DNA from: a virus
Reading direction: 5' to 3' (one strand)
IMG/VR virus record: IMGVR_UViG_3300008448_000016
Coordinates: 43,237 to 107,236 of that record
DNA: 64,000 nt
Part shown: piece after piece, positions 53,684-60,779 of the stretch
Numbering within the stretch: position 1 is the stretch's first letter
Layout: each line of letters starts with the position of its first letter
Notes under the pieces: generated by a model
Told to the model about the DNA's origin: nothing
Seen by the model: the letters and a program-made list of their open reading frames with translations, nothing else
Database searches by the model: none
Position numbers and translations under genes: made by a program

Positions 53684-55084
53684 ATGAAAGTATCTATTAA
53701 ACATATCAAATGCCCTATGACAAAGGAAAGTAGGGATCTTGCAAAAGTTTTTATTGAATTCTTACAAAAGAGATTTCCTCTTAATCACGATATTACAGTT
53801 TTATTTTTAGGCGAAAGAACTGGTACTATGACAACAGGTAGTAGAAATAATGATCACGTTTTAAAAGTATTAACAAAAAAAAGATTAAATAGAGATATTT
53901 TAAAAACATTATCTCACGAGTGGGTTCACGAATACCAACATTCAATTTTAGGTAGAGAAAGAGGCCCAGATATTGGTGGTCAAAATGAAGATGAAGCTAA
54001 CTCATATGCGGGAAGATTAATGAAGATTTTTGAGAAAGAACACCCTGAATTTACTGAATTAGTTTACGAAGGTTTTAAAAATACATTAAAAAGAATTGAT
54101 TTAATCTCTGAACAATTTGTTAAAAAAGATAAAGAATTAATACAAGAACAATTCCTATTAGAAATGAAAAAAATAGGAATAGATAAATTACCCTATTCTT
54201 ATTCGGCATTAAAACAATTTGTGGATCCCGAAACAATGGATATTCACTATAACAAACATTACAAAGGATATGTAAAAAAACTTAACGATGCCTTGTCAAA
54301 TAAGAAAGGTGAAATGGAACTTGAGGATATAATTAAAACCATAAGTAAGTTTGATACTAAAGTTAGAAATAATGCTGGTGGAGCATTTAATCATGCATTA
54401 TTTTGGAAAATGTTATCACCAAAAAAACAAACACCAAAGGGAGATATCTTGGAAAGAATATTAAAACAATTTGGTTCTTTTAAGAAATTCAAAGAAGAAT
54501 TTAACAAAGTCTCAATGGATAATTTTGGATCGGGTTGGTGTTGGTTAGTTCTAACGAAAACAAATAGATTAAAAATAATGTCAACACCAAATCAAGACAA
54601 TCCTTTAATGAATATCATTGATGGTGGTGGATATCCATTATTAGGTCTTGATTTGTGGGAACACGCATATTATTTGAAATATAGAAATAAAAGAGATCAA
54701 TATATTAAAAATTTTTGGGATTGCGTGAATTGGGAATTCGTTAATAGTCTTTATGACTTGAAAACAAACAAAAAAGAAACAATTAATGAATCGGTTGATC
54801 GTAGAGAAAAATCGGCATTAAAATGGTTAAACAAGAAATTTGGTGATCTTACACCGGTGGTTGTTGACAATAGAACATATTATATTGATGAGGACAGAAA
54901 ACCATTATTTTACTATTCCCAGGATTCAAAATATAAGGATATTTATATAAATTACGAAAGAATTTGGTCGTTTTTTAATTCTATTTTTGGTCTGAATACC
55001 TTGCAAACACAGGAGATTCTGAAGGTATGGTTGGAAGAGACCTATAATTTAAAGGGGGTCACACCACCTTTTTGGAAATTATGA
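53684..55084 (+). CDS. Metallopeptidase-superoxide dismutase fusion protein
   Basis: 466 residues in three parts. Residues 1-160 contain TLSHEWVHEYQHS, a zincin H-E-x-x-H at 78-82 with Glu residues at 102 and 104 (NEDEA) as candidate third ligand. Residues about 163-355 are a complete Fe/Mn superoxide dismutase: IDKLPYSYSALKQFVDPETM; metal ligands His188 (DIHYNKHYKGYV), His237 (AFNHALFW), Asp323 and His327 (DLWEHAYYLKY); Tyr196; and GSGWCWLV with NQDNPL (Gln304 at the Mn-type position). Residues about 370-466 are a small domain (INESVDRREKSALKWLNKKF, DEDRKPLFYY) ending WLEETYNLKGVTPPFWKL. SOD converts superoxide to peroxide and oxygen. The 3' end is the first unit of the repeat array at 55030. 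The combination is unusual and its purpose is unknown. Confidence 0.85.
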   Translation: MKVSIKHIKCPMTKESRDLAKVFIEFLQKRFPLNHDITVLFLGERTGTMTTGSRNNDHVLKVLTKKRLNRDILKTLSHEWVHEYQHSILGRERGPDIGGQNEDEANSYAGRLMKIFEKEHPEFTELVYEGFKNTLKRIDLISEQFVKKDKELIQEQFLLEMKKIGIDKLPYSYSALKQFVDPETMDIHYNKHYKGYVKKLNDALSNKKGEMELEDIIKTISKFDTKVRNNAGGAFNHALFWKMLSPKKQTPKGDILERILKQFGSFKKFKEEFNKVSMDNFGSGWCWLVLTKTNRLKIMSTPNQDNPLMNIIDGGGYPLLGLDLWEHAYYLKYRNKRDQYIKNFWDCVNWEFVNSLYDLKTNKKETINESVDRREKSALKWLNKKFGDLTPVVVDNRTYYIDEDRKPLFYYSQDSKYKDIYINYERIWSFFNSIFGLNTLQTQEILKVWLEETYNLKGVTPPFWKL

Positions 55085-55255
55085 AGATCAGATCTTGTTG
55101 GAAGAGACCTATAATTTAAAGGGGGTCACACCTCCTAAAATTGTGTACCGCGGCTTTAAAATGGTTGGAAGAGACCTATAATTTAAAGGGGGGGGCACGC
55201 CAGTTGTGTCTCGTATGTTATAAAAATAACAGTCGGAGGAAACCTTATAATTTAA
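55030..55255. CRISPR. CRISPR-like mini-array, three 36-bp repeats plus degenerate terminal repeat
   Basis: Repeat 1 at 55030-55065 and repeat 2 at 55097-55132 are identical over 36 bp, from 5' GTTGGAAGAGACC to 3' GGGGGTCACACC. Repeat 3 at 55164-55201 matches except for a longer G run (8 instead of 5) and CACGCC at its end. Repeat 4, about 55232-55255, is degenerate and truncated (GTCGGAGGAAACC, then TTATAATTTAA). The period is exactly 67 bp for the first two intervals. Spacers are 31, 31 and about 30 bp with no similarity to one another. The RNA could fold a GACCU/GGGGUC hairpin. Repeat length, spacing and a decayed last repeat all fit CRISPR, and the 5' GTTGGAA and 3' GGG..TCACA.C remind me of type VI-B (Cas13b) repeats of Bacteroidota. 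No cas gene is in the window, and repeat 1 is also the coding end of the preceding gene. Transcription sense is unknown. A coding-derived tandem duplication is the main alternative. Confidence 0.55.
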
Positions 55256-55284
55256 CCCACAAATAATTAGTTTTTATTTAGTTG

Positions 55285-55294
55285 GATATTTATA
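55285..55294 (+). promoter_or_regulatory. GATATTTATA box before gp13-like gene
   Basis: Plus-strand GGATATTTATA 14 nt upstream of the ATG at 55309, between the repeat array and the neck gene. Confidence 0.5.
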
Positions 55295-55308
55295 TAAAAA
55301 CATTTATT

Positions 55309-56433
55309 ATGTCTATAATACCAGAACCAGAAAGATCTGACTTATATAAAAAAATCAGACATTTATTAGGAGCACCATTGAGGGGTGTAGAATTGGAGGA
55401 TGAACAAATGGATACATTATTGGAGTTTTCAATTGATCAGTATTCTCAATATGTTCACGATTGGTTGATTGAATCTCAATGGACAAGTTTATATAACTTA
55501 AACGTTGACACGCAATCTGTTGCAAGAGCGTTCGTATCTAAAAGCTTGGATTATGAAACAAGATACACATATGCGTATTCCAAAATTGTTGGTTTACAGG
55601 CAGGTGGAGAATGGGAATTAAAGAAAGACTATATTCAGTTGGTTCCAAATCAACAAATATATGAGATACCCGCAAACAGAGAAATTAATGAATTATTATG
55701 GTTTACACCGGCAGAGTTAAATAATATGTTATTTGATCCTTGGACATTTGGTGGTATTGCTGGAGGTGGTATTTCAGGCCCTGCGGGATACGCTCAACTT
55801 GGTAATATGTCAGGATCATATTTTATGATGCCAGCATTTGATATGTTATTAAGAATGCAAGAAATTAATATTCAAAGAAGAATTATTGCGGGAGATTTAA
55901 CATATAGAATCACTGCATTACCGGGAGGGAAGAAAGCAATACATTTAATGAACACACCGGGAGGTAAATTTGATTTTGGTAATTCAACTTTAGCAAAGGG
56001 TAAAGTTTGGTATTGGTATTATGACACAACTGAAGGAGGAAGAGATCAATGTTTAAAGGATAACCCTGATATTATCAAATTACCTTCCGATGTTCCAATT
56101 GATAAATTAAGTTGGGTTGATCTTAATCACCCTGCGCAGATATGGGTAAGAAACTGGTTTATTGCAAGTTGTAAAGAAACACTATCAAAAGTTAGAGGTA
56201 AATATAGTGGTAATCTTAAAACACCCGATAGTGAATTAACAATGGATTACCAATCATTAGCAACTGAAGGTAAAGATGAAAAAACCAAATTAATTGAGGA
56301 ATTAATTGGTGCTGAAGGTAAATTAACAAGATTAAGACCTGATAAGGTATTAGAGCGTGAGGCGTTAATTGCAGAAAATTTAAATAAGCAATTAAAGTTC
56401 AGAGCCATGCCAAGACAAATTTATGTAATATGA
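55309..56433 (+). CDS. 13: Neck protein gp13-like
   Basis: 374 residues from the ATG at 55309; the frame extends upstream to a TTG at 55282 but that runs through the TATTTATA box. The N-terminal helical region IRHLLGAPLRGVELEDEQMDTLLEFSIDQYSQYVHDWLIESQW and later VPNQQIYEIPANREINELLWF, plus the C-terminal RNWFIASCKETLSKVRGKYSGNL, match the T4 gp13-like neck family (T4 gp13 is 309 residues). gp13 closes the portal vertex for tail joining. A Gly/Met-rich loop (GGIAGGGISGPAGYA, near 155) is an insertion. The next gene overlaps by 4 nt (ATGA). Confidence 0.75.
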   Translation: MSIIPEPERSDLYKKIRHLLGAPLRGVELEDEQMDTLLEFSIDQYSQYVHDWLIESQWTSLYNLNVDTQSVARAFVSKSLDYETRYTYAYSKIVGLQAGGEWELKKDYIQLVPNQQIYEIPANREINELLWFTPAELNNMLFDPWTFGGIAGGGISGPAGYAQLGNMSGSYFMMPAFDMLLRMQEINIQRRIIAGDLTYRITALPGGKKAIHLMNTPGGKFDFGNSTLAKGKVWYWYYDTTEGGRDQCLKDNPDIIKLPSDVPIDKLSWVDLNHPAQIWVRNWFIASCKETLSKVRGKYSGNLKTPDSELTMDYQSLATEGKDEKTKLIEELIGAEGKLTRLRPDKVLEREALIAENLNKQLKFRAMPRQIYVI

Positions 56434-56789
56434 GTTTACGTATTGAAAACATTTCACCAAGAAAAAATGTGGTTAAGTATCAAACACATAGAGTTGTTGT
56501 ACCACAAAATGTTATAACAGATAAAGTTGTAACAACCGAAAACTACACAATTAATGAGGAATTGTTAGTGATAGTTAAAGATGTAGAAAATTCTGAAATA
56601 ACTTTAAATTCAGAAAAAAATAAAACGGTAACCATTAAATCTTTGACTACCGTTTTAATTAAACCTGATATTGGATCCATTGATGAAGAATGGGATGAAC
56701 TTCTTTTAGAAAAAGGTTCTTGTGTTCATCTGTCTTTTGTTGAGGGTAATTGGTATATTATTTCATCAGATGGGTTAAAGTTAAATTAA
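56430..56789 (+). CDS. Small structural-type beta protein, unassigned
   Basis: 119 residues, starting at an ATGA overlap with the neck gene. Beta-rich with VTTENYTINEELLVIVKDV, NKTVTIKSLTTVLIKPD and ending GNWYIISSDGLKLN, a (N/G)-x-W-Y-(I/L)-(I/L)-S end common in phage decoration and fibre-tip domains. It closely follows gp13 and is followed at once by a terminator, so it is probably a virion component. No family assigned. Confidence 0.65.
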   Translation: MSLRIENISPRKNVVKYQTHRVVVPQNVITDKVVTTENYTINEELLVIVKDVENSEITLNSEKNKTVTIKSLTTVLIKPDIGSIDEEWDELLLEKGSCVHLSFVEGNWYIISSDGLKLN

Positions 56790-56800
56790 CCCATCTTTTT
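56769..56800 (+). terminator. Intrinsic terminator ending plus-strand block
   Basis: Plus strand: GATGGGTTAA, 7-nt loop, TTAACCCATC, TTTTT. The 10-bp perfect stem overlaps the stop codon at 56787-56789 and lies against the 3' end of the convergent polymerase gene. Confidence 0.92.
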
Positions 56801-59726
56801 ATACGTGTTGTTCCCAACCAGGTTCTGCCAATTCATACATATAGTTAGGATCAATACCAACCTTATCCCAAAACTCAACTTCACCTTCTTCCATTTTCAT
56901 TAAGTGTTCATCAAGATCATCCTGATCCCTTTCCTCAAATGGAACACCATTAATAAGTTCACATTGTTCCTTTGTGAAAAATCCTCTTTCTTCAGGATTC
57001 TTAACTAATAGTCCACTTCTTACCTCTTCCTTAAAAACAATAAGTAATGGTTCTACCCTTTTATTAAAAGTAACAATTGCTCTCGGTACGTTATATTCCC
57101 CTGTCATATCGGGATTATTTTCAATGTCAGAAGGATCTAACATATAGGAATTTAATTGAATTACCGAATCTGAAGTTGCAACTCTATATGCCATATCTGT
57201 TGGTATTCCCGTATTAGCCTCCTTATATTTACTATCACTACGAACCCAGTTATCATCCGACCAAGATTTTTCCCAACCATTATTAAGTAGGTATTGTTCT
57301 TTATTTTTATAATCTGATTTTTTGTAGTTTGAAAAATACAAATTTATCTGTTCATCAGTCCATCCCTTTTTTGGTCTGTTAACTTTTTGAACATCTCCGT
57401 GTGATGCCTTTGTACCGTTATTAACATAATAGATAATATCACCCAAATTTACATTAAGACCATCTCTAATTGCAAGTTCCATGTGTGCTTGTCTTGACAT
57501 CAAAGCACCTGCCTTTGTAGTTTGTTTACTTCTTTTAATGTAATCCTCAATACTCTGTTTAACTTTTGATTTAGAAGCAATTTGCATTAATGGAATTTTT
57601 TGATCAAATATAGTTTGTAAATAATCGTAATAGTAGTCAACAAATTCCTGACCCCTACCCTCAAGAAGTAGTCTAATTCCTTTATCCAAAAACACCTCAA
57701 TGTATTTAGGCATTTTTTTAGATTTTATTGAGTTACCCGTTAATTTAATTTTTCCGTTGTGTTCTAAGGTTGCATAGTTTTTACGAGCAAGATTAATACA
57801 TGAACTCCATGTTCCATCACAATCAAGACCCATTTCACCCCTCATAAACATATCGTTAAATTCCGCAACATCAGCATCATAACCTCTGTACTCTTTTCCT
57901 TCTTTAACCAACCAATTTAAACCTTTCCCAATATAAACACGATCATCTACACCACCTTCAGGTAATGAGAAGTTCATACCATCGGTATCACATACGAGTG
58001 GGGTATAACCTCGTTTTATAAAGAACTTTAACATTTGACGAAGATACTGCCTACCCGTACAGGTAATCTGTTCTCCCATGTCAATATCACCCCATGGGAA
58101 TACTTGTGGTGCCGAAAGTGAACCAAAGAATGCGTTGATAAAGATCTTAATTGGTAATTGTTTTCTATCGTAAGACAATGACTTTTTCTTGTCAATACTT
58201 TTATATTCAGAAGCCAAATTCTTATACATGATACGAGTACTTCTAAAATAAGATAGTAATCCCTTCATCGCTCCCGTTATATCGCAATCAGGGAAAACAT
58301 CATGAACCAACTGAATTGATGGATATAGTGATGAGTAGTCAAGTTTTAATACATCTTTAGAATATCCCACCTTTAGTAGTCTTGATAGACCACCAACAAA
58401 TCTTCTTTGTTCTTCTTTCTTTGGTATAGCAAGTCCATACTTATATGACCAAGCAAGCATTATCATTTTCCATAATGTTGCAGTTCCCATTGTTGAAACC
58501 CTTTCATATGTTGTTGGTACTAATGATGCAAGAAGAAATGTCCCTTGATTGAACTCATCATCAACAATTAGGGTTTCCTCAAGGTCATCGTCAAGATATC
58601 TCTCAACAATATCATCACCAGTTGTTTTTATGTATATATCTCCTCTTCTATAACATACCTCATCAACCTTTGGGTCTGATCCGACTTTTTTATATTTACC
58701 ATTTGTTGTATTTAACCAATACTCATTTTTTTCAGCATACATAGGGCCAATCTTAGTATGATCAATATAAATACGATCTTTAGCCTCGGCATCAATATAT
58801 TTTGTAATATACTTAAGACCCGCTTCTTTTATATTTGAATTGATTGCCTGAGCTCTACGAACAGAATGGATAATATCAATTACGTTATACCCCCACATTT
58901 GTACTTGGTTATATCTCTCAACTTCGTTTGCCAATTTCAACATTGATTCCTTTTGTGAAATTGGTTTCAGATGATTTAAAGATGTTGGGATCTTTTTAAG
59001 GTCAATATGAAGGGCTTTACACCTTTCAAAGATCCAATACCAGTCAAAGTTTGCTGAGTTATACCCACCAATAATAGAAGGTTTTATTTCGTCTATAATT
59101 CTAAAGAACTCAACAAGTCCTTTTCTTTCTTGATCTTCATCTTTACATTCAATAACTTTTAAAAACCCTTTATTAGTTTTCATACCTATCATGAATATAC
59201 GACCGTCTTTAGGTTCCAATGCGGTCGTTTCCAAGTCAAATACAAACCTTGTAATGTCGTTGTATTCCTCAAAACCTTTAAATAATCTTTTTTCTTTTGA
59301 GATGAGGTATTGTTCTACAGGAGGTAGAACCATTATTTTATCTTTAGTTTTTTCTCCCCAAGGATCTATTCCACCATCTCTAAAAAATTGAATGAGTTCT
59401 CTATAACCTTTCAACGATTTAACCATAAACGTTAAACCATTCTCCAATCTTTTATTTCCATCGGTGCGTAATTTCTCAATGACAATACCATATTTTGTCA
59501 TTGCTTCTTTTTGTTGATCTTTAGATGAGTTGTAAAAATTTAGACCTCGTAAATCACCAACCCATGCAAATGCGGTTAGTTTGTCTTTTTGAATTGATTT
59601 ACCCTTATCAGGTGTTTCTTTGATTTTATAAATGCAGTTTGAAACATAATCATATTCTATGGAAACAATATGTTGTTCAGGATCCGATCCCTCAAGGAAC
59701 GATTTAATTTCTTCGTGATTAATCAT
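56799..59726 (-). CDS. 43: Family B DNA polymerase gp43-like
   Basis: 975 residues (T4 gp43 is 898). The 3'-5' exonuclease motifs are Exo I FVFDLETTALEP (Asp164, Glu166), Exo II IIGGYNSANFDWYW and a downstream Y-x-x-x-D. The polymerase palm carries motif A KLDYSSLYPSIQLV (near residue 463), motif B KIFINAFFGSLSAPQVF and motif C VCDTDGMNF (near 578). The C-terminal region (TSDSVIQLNSYMLDPSD, RAIVTFNKRVEPLLIVFKEEVRSG) is the thumb. It replicates the phage genome. It stands apart from the other replication genes by about 30 kb and is convergent with the neck genes. Complete, with no intein or frameshift. Confidence 0.93.
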   Translation of the reverse strand: MINHEEIKSFLEGSDPEQHIVSIEYDYVSNCIYKIKETPDKGKSIQKDKLTAFAWVGDLRGLNFYNSSKDQQKEAMTKYGIVIEKLRTDGNKRLENGLTFMVKSLKGYRELIQFFRDGGIDPWGEKTKDKIMVLPPVEQYLISKEKRLFKGFEEYNDITRFVFDLETTALEPKDGRIFMIGMKTNKGFLKVIECKDEDQERKGLVEFFRIIDEIKPSIIGGYNSANFDWYWIFERCKALHIDLKKIPTSLNHLKPISQKESMLKLANEVERYNQVQMWGYNVIDIIHSVRRAQAINSNIKEAGLKYITKYIDAEAKDRIYIDHTKIGPMYAEKNEYWLNTTNGKYKKVGSDPKVDEVCYRRGDIYIKTTGDDIVERYLDDDLEETLIVDDEFNQGTFLLASLVPTTYERVSTMGTATLWKMIMLAWSYKYGLAIPKKEEQRRFVGGLSRLLKVGYSKDVLKLDYSSLYPSIQLVHDVFPDCDITGAMKGLLSYFRSTRIMYKNLASEYKSIDKKKSLSYDRKQLPIKIFINAFFGSLSAPQVFPWGDIDMGEQITCTGRQYLRQMLKFFIKRGYTPLVCDTDGMNFSLPEGGVDDRVYIGKGLNWLVKEGKEYRGYDADVAEFNDMFMRGEMGLDCDGTWSSCINLARKNYATLEHNGKIKLTGNSIKSKKMPKYIEVFLDKGIRLLLEGRGQEFVDYYYDYLQTIFDQKIPLMQIASKSKVKQSIEDYIKRSKQTTKAGALMSRQAHMELAIRDGLNVNLGDIIYYVNNGTKASHGDVQKVNRPKKGWTDEQINLYFSNYKKSDYKNKEQYLLNNGWEKSWSDDNWVRSDSKYKEANTGIPTDMAYRVATSDSVIQLNSYMLDPSDIENNPDMTGEYNVPRAIVTFNKRVEPLLIVFKEEVRSGLLVKNPEERGFFTKEQCELINGVPFEERDQDDLDEHLMKMEEGEVEFWDKVGIDPNYMYELAEPGWEQHV

Positions 59727-59824
59727 TAATAATATATTTAAATTGGTTCATTATCTGCTGGTCTATGCCAACATTTACCTTCCTTTTTAAATATATTATA
59801 AAAACAAACTAATGTCAAAATAAA

Positions 59825-59846
59825 CCCCCAATTTTATTTTTGGGGG
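59825..59846 (-). terminator. Intrinsic terminator after 59852 gene
   Basis: Minus strand: CCCCCAA, 8-nt AT loop, TTGGGGG, followed by TTTATTTT. The 7-bp stem is one of very few G/C blocks in this AT-rich sequence. Confidence 0.85.
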
Positions 59847-59851
59847 ATATA

Positions 59852-60088
59852 TTATGCTTGATAAATTTCTTTTAGTCTTGCCTCAACATCGGCATTTGTC
59901 CAATCACCAATTGCATCGTAAGCATCGCCTTCCCATAAAGTAATCGGCTCACCAAATTGATCAGTGTGAATTACAACCATCTTTCTTTCAGGAAAATCAA
60001 CCATTCTTTTAATGTTAATCTCATTAACGGTTTTTGTTTGTTCTGGTACAACTACCACAGTTTTAGGGTTTTCAATTGTTACTTTCAT
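59852..60088 (-). CDS. Small protein, unassigned
   Basis: 78 residues. It starts MKVTIENPKTVVVVPEQTKTVNEINIKR, a beta-strand-rich region, and ends with the helix DWTNADVEARLKEIYQA. Own terminator downstream and a 21-nt gap to the preceding structural gene. The opening resembles the N terminus of the 119-residue protein after gp13 in style only. Probably a small virion or accessory protein. Confidence 0.6.
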   Translation of the reverse strand: MKVTIENPKTVVVVPEQTKTVNEINIKRMVDFPERKMVVIHTDQFGEPITLWEGDAYDAIGDWTNADVEARLKEIYQA

Positions 60089-60109
60089 TTTTAATTTATT
60101 TTATGTTTA

Positions 60110-60526
60110 TTAATTACAACAAGGAAAATCAATTACATAACAACTTTCATAAGGCAAGTCTTCAGATATGAAACTTTCTTGTATGTTTATAAAAAGTCGT
60201 TCACGTATTGGTAAAATTAATGTACCATCAGTATTTCTTAATAAGAATTGACCTTCATACCTACCCACTTTATTTGTATCTCTTGGGGTAAACTGATAGT
60301 ATATATAATATTCTGGATCCGCATTTGGATCTATTTGTACTTTCTCAACAAATCCTGCGGGTCTTGTGGAAATTTTAGGAATTCCTGTCTCAACATTAAC
60401 CATTGAAAAGAATATTGAAGACTCCTCTATCATAGACATAAAATTATTATAATCACTCCTCCCGTCTTTTACTACTTGTAGTTTTAAAATAGGTAAAGTC
60501 GCATTTTTCTTTATGTAGAATTCCAT
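60110..60526 (-). CDS. Virion structural-type protein, unassigned
   Basis: 138 residues, starting MEFYIKKNATLPILKLQVVKDGRSDYNNF and containing GRYEGQFLLRNTDGTLILPIRERLFINIQESF, then a Cys-containing end (DLPYESCYVIDFPCCN). The strand-rich, single-domain layout with R-Y-E-G-x-F is common in small phage structural proteins of Bacteroidota phages as I recall them, but I cannot name the family. It has its own GTATTTATA box and is divergent from the RHH gene. Confidence 0.65.
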   Translation of the reverse strand: MEFYIKKNATLPILKLQVVKDGRSDYNNFMSMIEESSIFFSMVNVETGIPKISTRPAGFVEKVQIDPNADPEYYIYYQFTPRDTNKVGRYEGQFLLRNTDGTLILPIRERLFINIQESFISEDLPYESCYVIDFPCCN

Positions 60527-60538
60527 TAGTGTTTTTAC

Positions 60539-60547
60539 TATAAATAC
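60539..60547 (-). promoter_or_regulatory. GTATTTATA box before 60526 gene
   Basis: Coding-strand GTATTTATA 12 nt upstream of the ATG at 60526. Confidence 0.45.
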
Positions 60548-60609
60548 TTGATAGAAAGAAAATATTTTTTATTTATTATTAATTATAGTGAAACTTTAAT
60601 AATAAACAA

Positions 60610-60619
60610 GATATTTATA
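60610..60619 (+). promoter_or_regulatory. GATATTTATA box before RHH/HNH pair
   Basis: Plus-strand GATATTTATA 4 nt upstream of the ATG at 60624. The very short spacing would give an almost leaderless transcript if it is a promoter. Confidence 0.35.
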
Positions 60620-60623
60620 TAAT

Positions 60624-60779
60624 ATGGCAAGACCAACAAAATTAGAAAAAGACAGAAAGATTAAATTTGGAATAAGTTTAGATCGTGATTTGTTTGATAG
60701 AATGGTTAAAGAAAAAATTAAAAAGTCAACATTACTTAATAAATTATTAAGAGAATATTATGAAAACAAAAATTTGTAG
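60624..60779 (+). CDS. Small ribbon-helix-helix-like protein, overlaps HNH gene
   Basis: 51 residues: MARPTKLEKDRKIKFGISLD, then RDLFDRMVKEKIKKSTLLNK and LLREYYENKNL. The strand K-I-K-F-G-I-S-L followed by two helices is the ribbon-helix-helix plan, similar in pattern to the protein at 49899 (K-I-K-N-L-K-I-S-I-D). It is a dimeric DNA-binding protein by inference. Its last 20 nt overlap the start of the HNH endonuclease gene in another frame, so translation of the nuclease is coupled to it. It may repress the pair or the divergent structural gene. Confidence 0.65.
   Translation: MARPTKLEKDRKIKFGISLDRDLFDRMVKEKIKKSTLLNKLLREYYENKNL

Noticed and set aside
55030-55255. Repeats as tandem transcription terminators
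   Set aside because: The possible stem is only about 5 bp and no T run follows any copy.
55030-55255. Diversity-generating retroelement template/variable repeats
   Set aside because: No reverse transcriptase in the window and no adenine-specific variation between copies.
59730-59814. 26-residue minus-strand frame ending GKCWHRPADNEPI
   Set aside because: Looks somewhat protein-like but needs a TTG or ATT start, lies after a terminator and has no context support; too short to call.
2435-60619. T4-type late promoters TATAAATA in standard orientation
   Set aside because: The word occurs, but nearly always on the strand opposite to the gene; the coding strand carries TATTTATA, so a direct T4 equivalence is not supported.
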